The notes under the pieces were generated by a model. It saw nothing but the letters and a program-made list of their open reading frames with translations, did not search any database and was not told the origin of the DNA. Below, piece by piece: positions 47,341 to 58,850 of a stretch of DNA of 64,000 bases. Source of the DNA: Lycocorax pyrrhopterus obiensis (taxonomy: Eukaryota > Chordata > Aves > Passeriformes > Paradisaeidae); assembly GCA_014706295.1 (NCBI GenBank), contig JACSVZ010000012.1:15769255-15833254 (forward strand), in the 5' to 3' direction. Within the stretch, counting starts at the first letter, position 1. Every line of letters begins with the position of its first letter. The translations under genes were made by a program, and so were the position numbers.

Positions 47341-48763
47341 GTCTCATGCCATGGATGCCACTTCAGACCCAGGTTACTGTCTGCACACAGGGGTTGAGCC
47401 TTCGGTTGGGAACCCTCTTAAATCCAGTCTGTGCATGAGGTTACTAACTTTTTCCTGTTCTTGCAGTAAATATGAAAATTCCCATTCCCTGTAATGGCAC
47501 TATGACATTTGGCCTGAACAGATTGGATTTAAGTCTGTGCAATGCCCCAGCACTTGGAGCTCTTCACTGGTCAGTTCTAAAAAGCCTTTAGGAAAAAACA
47601 TTCACCTTCTGTCTATTCTGCCACTGAAGGCTGTTCCTGCTGCTGTGAAGGTCTGCAAAAAAAGGAGCCAACAAAGCTACAGGCAAGAGTGTTGTGAAGG
47701 GGATTGTTTGCTAATGAGAGAGCAGAAGGAACATCAGCGAGGCTGGAAGGCATGAAATGGAAAAGTGATGAAAACAGTCTGCTGACACCTGACCACGCTC
47801 ACTCCATTCCCTGCCATGGGTTATTGCAGGAGGGCATATTCAGCAGAATCCCCCCAAAATAAGGCTGACCTGGACATGGGGAGGTGCAGGGGTGCTGCAG
47901 GACTTCTACTGCCAACAGCAAATTGTACAAATTTCTGATTTCTGTCTGAGTGCAAAATGCCTCAGGCTGAGAAGGAGGCACAGGAGAGCAATTGGCATGG
48001 GAGTAAACCTGAGTGTGCCTCCAGATCTGAGCTTTCCTCGGTAGATTAAACCTTCAAATGCCTCTTAAAGCATCAGAATCCCCTGGCAGACGCTCTCAGA
48101 GGCTGGGGTTTAGCTCCTGTGCTTGGTTCCTGCATCTTGTGGTTGGTTTAACTTGAGAACTTCTCCATGCTGGCTCCAAAGTGCTTGCTGGGAGAGCCAG
48201 GAGCAGGATAAACACATGTGCAAACACAGACTGAGCTGCCTAAACACTGCACCCTAAGAGAGAGCAAAGCTGGCACCTGGGGACCCCTGGGGACACCTGG
48301 GGACACCTGGGGACACCTGGGCTGTGGCACAGAGCCCAAGGCAGAAAGCAAAGACACACATGGTGCTTTAGGGAGCTGCTGAAGTGGGACCCTTCCCTGG
48401 TATTTTCCACAGGCACTGCACACGTCCCGGGCAGCGAAACCCACAGGGCTGTGCTCGGCACCAGCCAGCCAGGCAGAGGGCCAGCCACTCCTGCCAACAC
48501 ATCCAGGTTTCCCCTCACCCCAGCAGACTTTGGGGACAGTATGAACCAGCCCGGCTCGGAGCAGCCCTGCACTGATGTCCTGCAGGGTTAAATCACAATG
48601 GTGAGGCTCTTGACTCCTCCTCATGATCCTGTCCGACCCTGATATGGTCTCATCCGAAAATTAAATGCTTATATTTAACAGCTTTAATATATCTTAAATC
48701 ACAAGAAAGCCATGGGGGGATTCAAACAGATCCTTCCTAGAAAAATGCCACTCATCATAGATC
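47341..48763. other. No gene supported; short 10-bp tandem repeat
   Basis: A GGACACCTGG repeat of about 4.5 units lies at 48,274-48,320. The overlapping minus-strand frames at 48.1-48.6 kb cross it and look accidental. Confidence 0.5.
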
Positions 48764-48963
48764 AGAATCAGAGAATCACAGAATGGTTTGAGTCGAAAGG
48801 ACCTAAAAGATCATCCAGTAACAACCCCCCTGTCATGAGGTTGGACGGGGCTTGGAGCAGCCTGGGATAGTGGAAGGTGTCCCTGCCCATGGCAGGGGTG
48901 GGATGAGATGGGCTCTAAGGTCCCTTCCAACCCAAACCATTCCATGGTTCTATGATTCTGTGA
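48764..48963. mobile_element. Two CR1 3' ends in inverted orientation
   Basis: 48,764-48,826 is a reversed CR1 terminus ('agaatcacagaatggtttgagtcgaaagg'). After about 10 bp, 48,836-48,963 is a plus-oriented CR1 3' end ('ggttggacggggcttggagcagcctggg' to 'ggttctatgattctgtga'). The outer arms can pair as a hairpin. Confidence 0.85.
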
Positions 48964-49947
48964 ACTGTCAAAACCCAAAAGATATGAAAGTGCAGTAATG
49001 TTGATTCAGGATTTAGAAATGCCACTCAGGTCCTCTTACCCCCCTGGTGCCCCATTCCTCTGCTCTCCTCTATGGTCCACACGTGCCATGACCAGTGCCA
49101 CCAGCCAGCCCAGCTCTCTAGGAGGGGTTGGGCATGTGGACAGCAGAGATGGGATGTGCTGCTGCTGTGGAATTTCTAATTATTTGTGTTTGTTCACCTA
49201 ATACAGCCCAAAATTTTTAGTCAGACTGAAAATCTTGATGTAAAGGTTTGGTAATGCTGAACAATTTTAAAGCTGAAAGCCAACACTTGCTGTGAGGAAG
49301 AACAGATTTTGCATGATTTCTTGTCCCCTTTATCCCAGCAGGATCTGGGTCTGCTGTAGCAGGCTGTGAACTAACCCACTTCAGACTCGACTCAGGGATT
49401 CACTTAAGAATGTGTAAAACTCACCAGTTCAGATCCTTCTGAGCTCTGGGAAAACATTCCAGCATATGGTCTTGAACACAGGCTTAAAGCAAATCCCATG
49501 GGAATACTTGACCAGGCAGGAGCACTTCCATGGGCCATCGGCTCCCAGCTGGGAGTTCTGCAAATCCAGCCTTTATTGGGCAGTTTTTAATCCCAGCAGA
49601 GGCAGATACTGCAAATAAAACCAGGCAGCAAAAACTGACCCCCAGGGCCTCAGCTGGAGCCATGGGACTGTTGAGATGAATTTTGCTGGGTGCTTCGTTG
49701 TGCTTTTCTTCCTCCAAAGTGCCTGCTGGGTGCCCTGGGAAGAGTCATTGTAAAAGCTCAGTGTAATGAAAATCCAGGGAGAACAACTCAATTGGTGCAT
49801 GCCCTGTGGGAAATCAAATCCCTGAGCCGGCCCTGCGGGATTTCTGCCAGGCAGCTCTTCAGGAAAACATCCTCAGGACAAAGGACTCAGAATAAACCCA
49901 TGATTTTGCTGTGAATGGAACACGGAAATGATAATGTCCTAAAAATG
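48964..49947. other. No gene supported
   Basis: Unique DNA with no recognisable exon, RNA gene or repeat. Confidence 0.5.
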
Positions 49948-50385
49948 TCACAGATTCATGGAATCATTAAATTTGGAAAGGGCCTCCAGGATCATTGAGT
50001 CCAGCCATTCCCCCAGCACTGCCAAAACCTTCACTAAACCATGTTCCCAAGTCCACAGGTGCCTTTTGAACATTTCTGGGGATGGTGACTCCACCACTGC
50101 CCAGGGCAGCTGTGCCAGTGCCTGACCACCCTTTTAGTGAAAAGATTTTCCCAATATCCAACCTAAACCTCCCCTGGCACAACTTGAGGCCATTTCCCCT
50201 TGTCCTGTCCCTGTTCCCTGGGAGCAGAGCCCGACCCCCCCCAGCTGCCCCCTCCTGTCAGGGAGCTGTGCAGAGCCACAAGGTCCCCCCTGAGCCTCCT
50301 TTTCTCCAGGCTGAGCCCCTTTCCCAGCTCCCTCAGCCGCTCCTGGTGCTCCAGCCCCTTCCCCAGCTCCGTTCCCTTCCCTGGT
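49948..50385 (-). mobile_element. CR1 LINE 3'-end fragment
   Basis: Reversed CR1 of the subfamily with 'agattcatggaatcattaaatttggaaagg', 'gactccaccactgcccagggcagctgtgccagtgcctgaccaccc' and 'ctgagcctccttttctccaggctgagcccc'. It is about 440 bp. Confidence 0.93.
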
Positions 50386-51200
50386 GCAAAAAGCTGCAGT
50401 GGTTTTGCTGGCAGGGAGCTGGGTTTTGGAAGCAGTGAGGATACAGGGATGCTCAGGGCTGGTGCAGGGTGTGGAACATTGCCCGTGTGTGGCTGCACCA
50501 GCACCCACTGGGAGATGCCTCCAAAAGCCTCCGTGGCATCTCAGCAGAGAAGGACAAACTCACAGGGATAATGTTTTTGAGTATCTCAGTGGAATGTTGG
50601 AAAATGGAGACTTAGAAAATTCCTAACTCTAATCTGAGAAGTGCTTTTAAATAAGTGTTTTTAAAGTGCTTTTAAAGAAGTGTTGCTGCCTTGATCTCAC
50701 TCAGAGAGAGTTCACCTAGTGAGATCTGCAGTGAGAGCTCTCCAGCCCTGACACTGGGAGCAAACACCACTTCAGTTTCAACAGAACTTCATTATTGTCT
50801 CTCTTTATTCCAGCTATTATTATTTTTCCTGACTCCCTGATTATTATCACCTCTCCAGAGCCTGGAAACAGCCTGTGTTTTCCACCCTCTGCTGTGCTGC
50901 CTCCTGCTAGAACAGCTTTCACTGTTCTTTTCCCGCCTGCTCTCCTGGAGGATCTCGCTGCTTCCTTTACAGTCCTGCTGTGTGACACCTTTTCCAGAGG
51001 GATGCAAACTATTCCTGGCTAACAGGTGCTGCACAGTTCCCCCAAACACCCTCATTGCCCACCTAACCCTTCATTTTAATGGTTTCCAAGTTAGCTGCCA
51101 TTAACTAGCTGGGGGTTTGCTTGGATTTTTTATGTATTTCAGAGTGTGCTTGACCCTGTGTGATGGCTCAGTGGAGAAGGATCACAGTTTTGACTTCATG
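50386..51200. other. No gene supported
   Basis: Unique DNA; nothing beyond chance frames. Confidence 0.5.
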
Positions 51201-51558
51201 TATCACAGAATCACAGAACAGCCTGAGTTGGAAGGGACCCACAAGGATCATGGAGCCCAGCTCCTGGCCGTGCACAGACACCCCAACAATCCCACCCTGG
51301 GCATCCCTGGCAGCGCTGTCCAAACGCTCCTGGAGCTCTGGCAGCCTCGGGGCCGTGCCCATTCCCTGGGGAGCCTGGGCAGTGCCCAGCACCCTCTGGG
51401 GGAAGAACCTTTCCCTGATCTCCAGCCTGAGCCTCCCCTGGCACAGCTCCAGCCATTCCCTGGGTGCTGTCCCTGGCACAGAGCAGAAATCAGAGCTGCA
51501 GCCCCAGGTGAGCTCTGCCCTCAGTCTCCTCCTCTCCAGGCTTCTCCAGGCTGAATTA
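51201..51558 (-). mobile_element. CR1 LINE 3'-end fragment
   Basis: Reversed CR1: 'atcacagaatcacagaacagcctgagttggaagggacccacaaggatcatgga', 'cagacaccccaacaatcccaccctgggcatccctggcagcgctgtccaaacgctcctgg', 'cctctccaggcttctccaggctgaa'. Confidence 0.93.
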
Positions 51559-51929
51559 CTTTTCCTTTAAAATACCAAAGTGAGATTTCACTTGCTATTC
51601 AGAGCTGGGAGAGCAGGAACAGCCTCCGTGAGCGTGGTGGGATGAGGAGGCCTCACAACTGCCTGTGCCTCTAATGGGACCTGGTTTTAGCCTGGCAGGA
51701 AGCCCTGACGCTGGAACTGTCCCTGGCATTTTACCTTGCTGATGCCATGGGATTTACAGCCTTTTTCATACACTTTGTGACATCCTACTGGTTTGTACCT
51801 GGTGTTCAGTGAGTGGGAATGATGCCTTCTGTCATTTTCTACCATCTCCACAAGTTCCCTGTGCACGGCTTTAGGAAAAATGGGGTTTTGCATCTTGCCA
51901 GGTGGGAAACACAGACCAAGTGTGGTGCA

Positions 51930-52210
51930 GAGAGTCATGGAATCATTTAGGTTGGAAAAGCCCTCTTAAGATCATCAAGTCCAACCATTACCCCAGTGCT
52001 GCCAAGGCCACCACTGACCTGTGTCCCCAAATGCCACATTCATGTGCTTTTTAAATCTTTCCAGGCATGAGGACTCCAGCACTGCCCTGGGCAGCTGTGC
52101 CAGTGCCTGACCACCCATTTGAGGAAGATACATCAATATCCAATCTAAACCTTTCCTGGTGCAACTTGAGGCTGTTTCCTTTGGTCCTGCCCCTTGTTCC
52201 CTGATCCCAA
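51930..52210 (-). mobile_element. CR1 LINE 3'-end fragment
   Basis: Reversed CR1: 'agtcatggaatcatttaggttggaaaagccctcttaagatcatcaagtccaacc', 'gccctgggcagctgtgccagtgcctgaccacc', 'tatccaatctaaacc'. The last part fades near 52,210. Confidence 0.92.
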
Positions 52211-52734
52211 GGAGGGCAGTGAGGAACATGCAGGTTTCTTGTCCTGTCACATCTCAGTCCCATATTGAAACATCTCCCTCCTCCTGCTGAGTAGGAGTGA
52301 GCTGGAGAAGGCTCTCTCCTCAGCACTGCCCACTGGGCACCAACATATTTTCATTTTGAATAAAAAAACCAGCAGAATTTTGTCTTAAGATTGGCAGTTG
52401 GCACTCCATGGATGGTTTAGCTGCATCCTGGATGTCCGAAGTGCTGTGCTTTCCTATTTCCCTTGGCACAGCACAGCCTGTATTTGTTAGATGGGCTTTA
52501 AATGGAATTGCTGCTTGCTGGAATGAGCAGCCATGGGCAGCTTCTCCCTAGCTGTCAGACAGGCTGTCAGGACGAGGTGGGTGACTGACACACAGACCCA
52601 AAATGGAATAAAGAAATGGGGACATGGGCAGAAAGGTCATGGGAGAGATTATTAAAGATGATGGAACCCATGGGTCTCATTCTTGAATGCAAACAGGGTG
52701 TTTAATAATGGGCAGAGAGGCCAATGGAGGAGAG
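52211..52734. other. No gene supported
   Basis: Unique or unclassified DNA. 52,590-52,710 has an element-like texture ('ggtgtttaataatgggcagag'), but I cannot assign it to a family. Confidence 0.4.
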
Positions 52735-53300
52735 TCATGATTTAACCCCAGCCAGCAATGAAACAACACAGAACTGGCTCACACACTTCCCCTCCTTCTG
52801 TGGGAGAGAAGAACCAGAAAGAAAAGATAAACTTTGTAGGTTAAGAGCAGTTTAATGATTAAAACAAAATAAAACATAACAAAAGTATTAATAGAGAGGA
52901 TAATGCAATGAAAAGGAAGGAGAGAGAGAGAGAGGAATAAAGCCCAAGACAGAAAAGGGATGCAGTTGCTCCCTACGCGTAAGCGATGCCCAGCCCGTCC
53001 CCAGCAGCTGGCTCCCAGCCAGCCCCCTCAGTTTCCATACTGGGCATGCCGTTCCATGGTCTGGAATATCCCTCTGGCCAGTTTGGATCAGCTGTCCTGG
53101 CCGTGATCCCTCCCAGTCCTTGTCACCTCCTGGCTGGCAGAGCATGGGAAATGGAAAAGTCCTTGACTCAGGGAGAGCATTTCCCAGCAACAACCGAACC
53201 ACCAGTGTGTTATCAACACTGTTGTCATCTTAAATCCAAAACACAGCCCTGGACCAGCTATGGGGGGAAAATTAACTCTATCCCAGCCAGACCCAGGACA
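52735..53300 (-). mobile_element. Avian endogenous-retrovirus solo LTR
   Basis: On the minus strand it starts TGTCCTGGGTCTGGCTGGG and proceeds 'atagagttaattttcccc...agctggtccagggctgtgttttgg', 'tgttgataacacactggtggttcggttgttgctggg', 'gagtcaaggac', to an end 'ggctggggttaaatcatga'. From memory this matches a widespread bird LTR. Flanking 5-mers are GAGAG and CAGAG, an imperfect target-site duplication. A short (GA)n run lies inside at about 52,920-52,934. No retroviral coding sequence adjoins it. Confidence 0.75.
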
Positions 53301-53875
53301 CAGAGCCCGTGCCTCAGCTGCGGGCCCTGCATCCCACTGCTCCTTCCCAGGCGGAAGCGAGGAGGGTTTCACAGCCACCTCCCCGTCCTCCCCTGGCAGC
53401 AGGATGGCAGCCTGGCGGAAGGAGCCACCTGTCCCTGCCGTGGCGTGTGCCACCGGCCACTCCAGCCCATCTGCTCCTCGCGCCGGCGGGGCCGCGGGCA
53501 GGAGGCGGCCGGGGCTGCGCCAGCGCCCAAGGACAGAGAGGTTTGTCCCCGTGGGCTCTGTGCTGTGGCACAGTGCCACCGTGTCCCTGGCAGGTGCCAA
53601 GCACGGCAAGTCCTCTGTGCTCCTCCCTGCCTGATGCCAGCCCTGGCTCGGGCACGGGCTCAGCACAGGCCCAGAGACAGTGACATCCACCCCCTGCCAG
53701 GACACGGCACGTGGTGTCCGGCTGAGCAGTGAGAGCTCACAGACAGCTGAGCTCAAGCCTCAGCTTTGGAAAATTCCGTGTGGGAAATGGGACCAAATAA
53801 CAGGGTTTCTGTGCCTCAGTTCCATTCTGGCTGGGGAAGAAAATATCTCCCTGTTTTCTTCACAGCATGAGCATC
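53301..53875. other. No gene supported
   Basis: GC- and CpG-raised stretch with overlapping frames on both strands, none with start or splice context. Confidence 0.45.
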
Positions 53876-53963
53876 TTGAGTGGAAGGTGTCCCATGGCAG
53901 GGGTTGGAATGAGATGAGTTTTAAGGTCCCTTCCCACCCAAACCATTCTGGGATTCCATGATC
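53876..53963 (+). mobile_element. CR1 LINE 3'-end fragment, very short
   Basis: Only the terminal part is present: 'gaaggtgtcccatggcagggg', 'ttttaaggtcccttcccacccaaaccattctgggattccatgat'. Confidence 0.88.
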
Positions 53964-54469
53964 TTCAGGCAGCTGCTTGAACCAAGGTTGACTGCCCATG
54001 GAGGAGGCTCCAGACACTGCTCCAAAAACCTTGCAGCCAGCAAAAACATATCTAAAGGCTTTCTCTTCAGCCTTGTGGCAAACCCACATTGTTTCTACTC
54101 CCCATTTGGGGCACCTGCCATCCAGTGTCACTGGAGCTTTGCTCCTGGGCACTGAAGATGTCACATGGTGCCGTGATGCCTTGCACAAAGGATAACGTGT
54201 TCATTTAAGATGTGCTCTGACACCATGGTGACAAACAAGGTTAATAAATTCTGGGCTGATGCAGGACATACCCTGAGCTGGGAGCACAGCTGGCCTTTTC
54301 CGAGGCTCTGGAGTGGTCTCTGAACTCAGCCTGCATGTGGTGACACAGAGAGAGAGCTCTGGGGAGGGATCAGCACTGCTTGAGAAACTTCAGTGGGAGC
54401 ATAGGAGAGCCTGGGGATAGTTTTGGGTCACAACATTTGGAACCCGGACCAGGGGAGCAGAGATGCAGG

Positions 54470-54770
54470 CACATAGATTCTTGGAATGGTTTGACTTGGA
54501 AGGGACCTTAAACTCATCCCATCCCACCCCCTGCCCTGGGCAGGGACACCTTCCACTATGCCAGGTTGCTCCAAGCCCCGTCCAACCCAGCCTTGGGCAC
54601 TTCCAGGGATCCAGGGCAGCCACAGCTGCTCTGGGCACCCTGTGCCAGGGCCTTTACACCCTCACAGGGAAAAATTCCTTCCCAATATCCCATTTATCCC
54701 TGTCCTCTGGCACTGGGAAGCCGTTCCCTGTGTCCTGTCAAGCTCTGGCCTTTGAACACCAGCAGTATCT
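54470..54770 (-). mobile_element. CR1 LINE 3'-end fragment
   Basis: Reversed CR1: 'tagattcttggaatggtttgacttggaagggacc', 'cttccactatgccaggttgctccaagccccgtcc', 'cagctgctctgggcaccctgtgccagggcc', 'ttcccaatatccc', fading after 'gggaagccgttccctgtgtcctg'. Confidence 0.92.
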
Positions 54771-57700
54771 CTGCTGCACTGAGCCCCCATCTCTCTGTGG
54801 TGCATTTTATGCTACATGATTTGCAAAATCCTTCTGGACCTTATTGCTCTCAATCCATGTAAAACCCCAGGGGAAGATGATATAAACCCACAGCAGGGCT
54901 CAAGCAAGCAGCGGTGAGAGGAGCTGAACCTCTGATGAAGGTGTGACCTGGTGATCTCATCTTGGAGATGAGCAGTGGCCTCACCCCTCGCTCCCCCCAC
55001 AGCCCCACTCACCCCCAGGTGTCCCCTCCACTCCTGCAGCAGTGACAGGGACCTTACATGGTGCTGGGGCACCACCAAATGCTGCAGCTCTGTCTGCTGG
55101 GGGGGATCCAAATTTAAGATAGGGCCACATTTGAGAGACAGCTTTCAGAGTTGTTCAGAGTTCCCAGGAGGAGCTGGAGCCGGCTGGGACAGCCCTGCTG
55201 CAGGGACACAGGGCGGCTGCAAGGATATTTCTGTGACAGAAAGTCCTGCACACACACAGAACATCAGAAACTGCATTTATTTGGAAAAATATTCCGTAAT
55301 TGTCCATTTGGAGCTTCCTAAACCAAGATTAGAGCGACCCCCTGGGAGGGAGTGCTGGGTTAGACAGTCTATTGGTCACTTCCATATTCCCAAAGGTCTG
55401 CTCCCAATGCCCACCCTGTGCCTGGCATCCTGTCCCTTGTCCTGCCCTGGGAAGACAGAGTTTTCCATGCCCAGATAGGGAAAAAAGCTGTTAAAATTTC
55501 CATTTGTGTCCCTGCACAACAAATAACTATCAGGCGAGTAAATAAATTAGTTGATTAGCCAGGAATTCAGCCCAGCTGTCTCAGAGTTACTCATTATTTT
55601 GCTGGCAGCTTTGGAGTGGAACCAAGTAGCCAGGCTTGGCCATTCCCACACCTCCCTAGGCACGTGGACTTGTTTTTGAAGTGCAGGGAATGGTGATTTT
55701 TGGTAGGGATGGATGTCCCAGGCTGTGCCAGCTCCCCTGCTCCTGGCTGGGTAAAGAGACCTGCACTGGTGCTGTGAGCTCTCCTGGACTCTGCTCGTGG
55801 CTGAGAGAGCTTTGCTCCTCTTTCCCGGGAGTTTCCAGACCCAGCTGACACCTGGAGAAGCAGCACAACTTAATGTGATTTTAGGCCTATGTGGGCTTGT
55901 GTAGGAAGGTGAAACGTTTGTTTGTTAGGGGGCCCAGGTGCAGCACAGACACACAGTTGTGCAGGGCTTGGGTCACCGCTGGTCCCTGGCACCTCCACTC
56001 GCCTGGACAGGGAACACGGCACAGCCCCGCCGAAGGAATGTGTGTGACCTCAGGTGTGTGCCCCAGCCCAAAATCCTGTCCCTGGGGACAGGTCCTGCCC
56101 TGCCACACCAGCCATGGCAGTGGGAGAGCACAGTGGGCAGAGCAGGGAATGTCCCCTGTACAGGGAGACCTGCAGGCACCTGCTCTGCCACCGGCCACCT
56201 CACCCCCATGTGACGTGGTGGCTCCGTTCCTCCATCAGCCCTGGTGGCATCCTGAAGCTGCCAGGAAAAACAGTTCCTCTCCAGCTGTCCCTCTGTCACT
56301 GCTCCTCTGAAGGGCTCAAGGCTTCAGTCTCCGTGAAAGGAGTGGGAATAGGGGTCCCCATGGTCCTGGGGAGGACTGGGGATGCGGTGTCCTGAGGAGA
56401 CCGGGGCTCCGGCGGGAGCTCCACCCTCTGCAGCCAAACCCAGGCGGTGGGAGCAGCCCCACGTGTCAGCCAAGATAAGAAATGAATGTCAGGTTTATTT
56501 TAGGGATGCATATTTTTATTTTTATGTTTCCCTTTTGCAACTGTTCCCAATCTGGCAGCAACAATTCTTAACCCTTCCCTTTGATGCCACAAAACCTGTG
56601 CTTTTCCCTGGAATCCTGTTTAGCGTTGAAAGGGAATTCAGGTGAATCTGTCAGAAACAGGGCCCGGGGCTGTCACAGCAGCTGAATACATTGCTGGGAT
56701 GGGTTGTTGTGTGCAGAAAGCCTTGGGGAGGCTGTCGCTGGAGGCAAGTGTCCCTAGGCTAGGGAATGTTCTCCCTACGCTGGAAGAGCAGCCCCTGACG
56801 GGGGCTGTTGGTGCAATGCAGGGAGCAGGTGACATCGAGGCCTGACTTTGGGAAGCAGGTGACTTGCACAGCCTTTGAGCCATCTTTCCTCCCTCAAGGA
56901 CTCCTGCCAGGGGCACGGAGGTCTCTGGAGGGTGCAGGTCTCCGGGCAGTGGGGCAGCATGGCTGGGCCTGGCTGCAGCTCCAGGCAGAGCAGATGAAAA
57001 CTGGTGTTTGAGTGAGCTTGACAGATTTATTAATTTTTGCTTTGCTTCCCCTGGGAAGGGTGAAGAGTGTCTCTTAGCCCCAGATGGTGGTAAGGCAGCC
57101 ACAGCACTGCCTCCCCAGGGCACTTCCCTGCTCCCGGAGACAGACGGATCCGGCCGTGCACCCACAGCTCCTGTGCCAACACCTCAGCGCTGGGTTTGGA
57201 CAGCACAGCACCTGAGTGAGCCACTTTCCCCCAAACCAGGGCTGGGGCGGGACAGCTGGCCTTTGGCTCTGCCATGATCCAGGGCTGAGGCACCTGGAGT
57301 GGAGGGTGCCTGCTGGGCACTGCACCCCAGGAACAGAGCCACAGAGTGCAGGCTGGGAGGGATGCCCAGGTGGGATGTGCAGGTGGGGTGCTGGAGCGGG
57401 GTGCCTGGGTGGGATGTCCTCTGGAGCCTCTCCAGCTTGCACAAGGAATGGAACAGCTATGGCCAGGCAGCTCCCACACATCTGTGATGCCACCAGAGGC
57501 ACCAGATGCCACTTGAGGAGGAGGAGGGTGAGATGGTGACAGTGTTTGCCAGCAAACACAGAGCCACTGGCTCCATCCTGCACTGCCCAAGGAAGAGCAA
57601 CATGGGGTGGTTCCAGCTTGTGGCAAATTCTGGATCCCCAGGTGCTCTGTGAGTGCAGACTGACCATGTGGCTCCTTTCATCTTCTTCCTACAAGTTCTT

Positions 57701-58850
57701 TGCTGACCTGGGTGTAACTTCCCCAGCCCTCTCTCCTTGCAGCCAAAACCCCCGCTCAGTGCTGTTTAAGGGGCTGAATTTCCCCAGGACTTGCTCTCAC
57801 CCAGCGTGTGCAGCAGCCGCAGTGCCATGGGGGAACTGCCAGAGTCCCTCCGTGTAGACAAATCCTCGGAGGCAGCAGCAGGGGTGGTGTGGCTGTGCCT
57901 CTCATGGCACAACTCAAATCCCTTAAAGCTTTTAACAGAAACAACCCAAAATATCGGCCTGTGCACATCTGGGCAGGGTTGGCATTCCAGCTCATCCAGG
58001 CTGTCTCTAGGATGGGCTCCACTTCTCCAGGTCCTGCTGAGAGCCACCTTGAGGGAGCTCATTGGGAGCAGGAGAGAGGCGGTTTGGCTCTGGAGAACTG
58101 GATTTCAAGATCAAAGAAGGGCGAGATGTAACAGGGCCTGACGCCAGACATTTTGGGCTGGCTCCAAGGCTTTCCTCGGGTGCACCTGGACAACCATCCC
58201 ATCGTCCTGTTTAGATGGGTTTGCTTTGGAATGGGGGGGAAGAAAGGCTGAGCACTTGAAAAGTGAGATAACTTTGGGCAGGATTAGGAGCAGTGCTCCT
58301 GGGTCCTGGGCAAGGTGAGAGCAGAAGGGTTTGCAGGCAGCCACAAATGTGTTTGCTGACGTATTATAGCAAGGAGAATGACATAAAAAATAGTAATAAT
58401 AAAACTGAGCTGGCACCTCAAATCCTCAATACATGAACATAGCACTGAGCATCCCCCACACCACACACTCACCACTGAGCCCCCGTGACTGGAAACCCCT
58501 GGTTTGCTGACTCTGAGAGGCTGAAACCACAAACTACAATTAGTTAAACACATCAAAACAAGGACCAGGCTGACAAAGAACAGCCTGGGCTCAATGTCTG
58601 CTAAACTAATCACCTGCCACAGAGCGGAGGTCTGTGACACTGTCCCAAAAAAAGTAAAGCTTTGGTCATATCTGAGGCTGAAAGTGTCTCCAAGCCTTCC
58701 AAACTCTGTGGGTATTTGAGCCTGGATTTGTAGGACTAGGCGTCCAAGCCCTGGTCCCCCAGTATCCCACTATCCTGAGAATGGTGGCTCGGGCCACGTA
58801 TGCTGTGACAAGCAGCAGCTCCCAGGGCTGTGGAACACGATATAATTATG
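54771..58850. other. No gene supported
   Basis: Unique DNA, GC-moderate, with many overlapping chance frames at 55.9-57.7 kb on both strands. I found no exon with paired splice sites, no RNA gene and no clear repeat. Confidence 0.5.
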
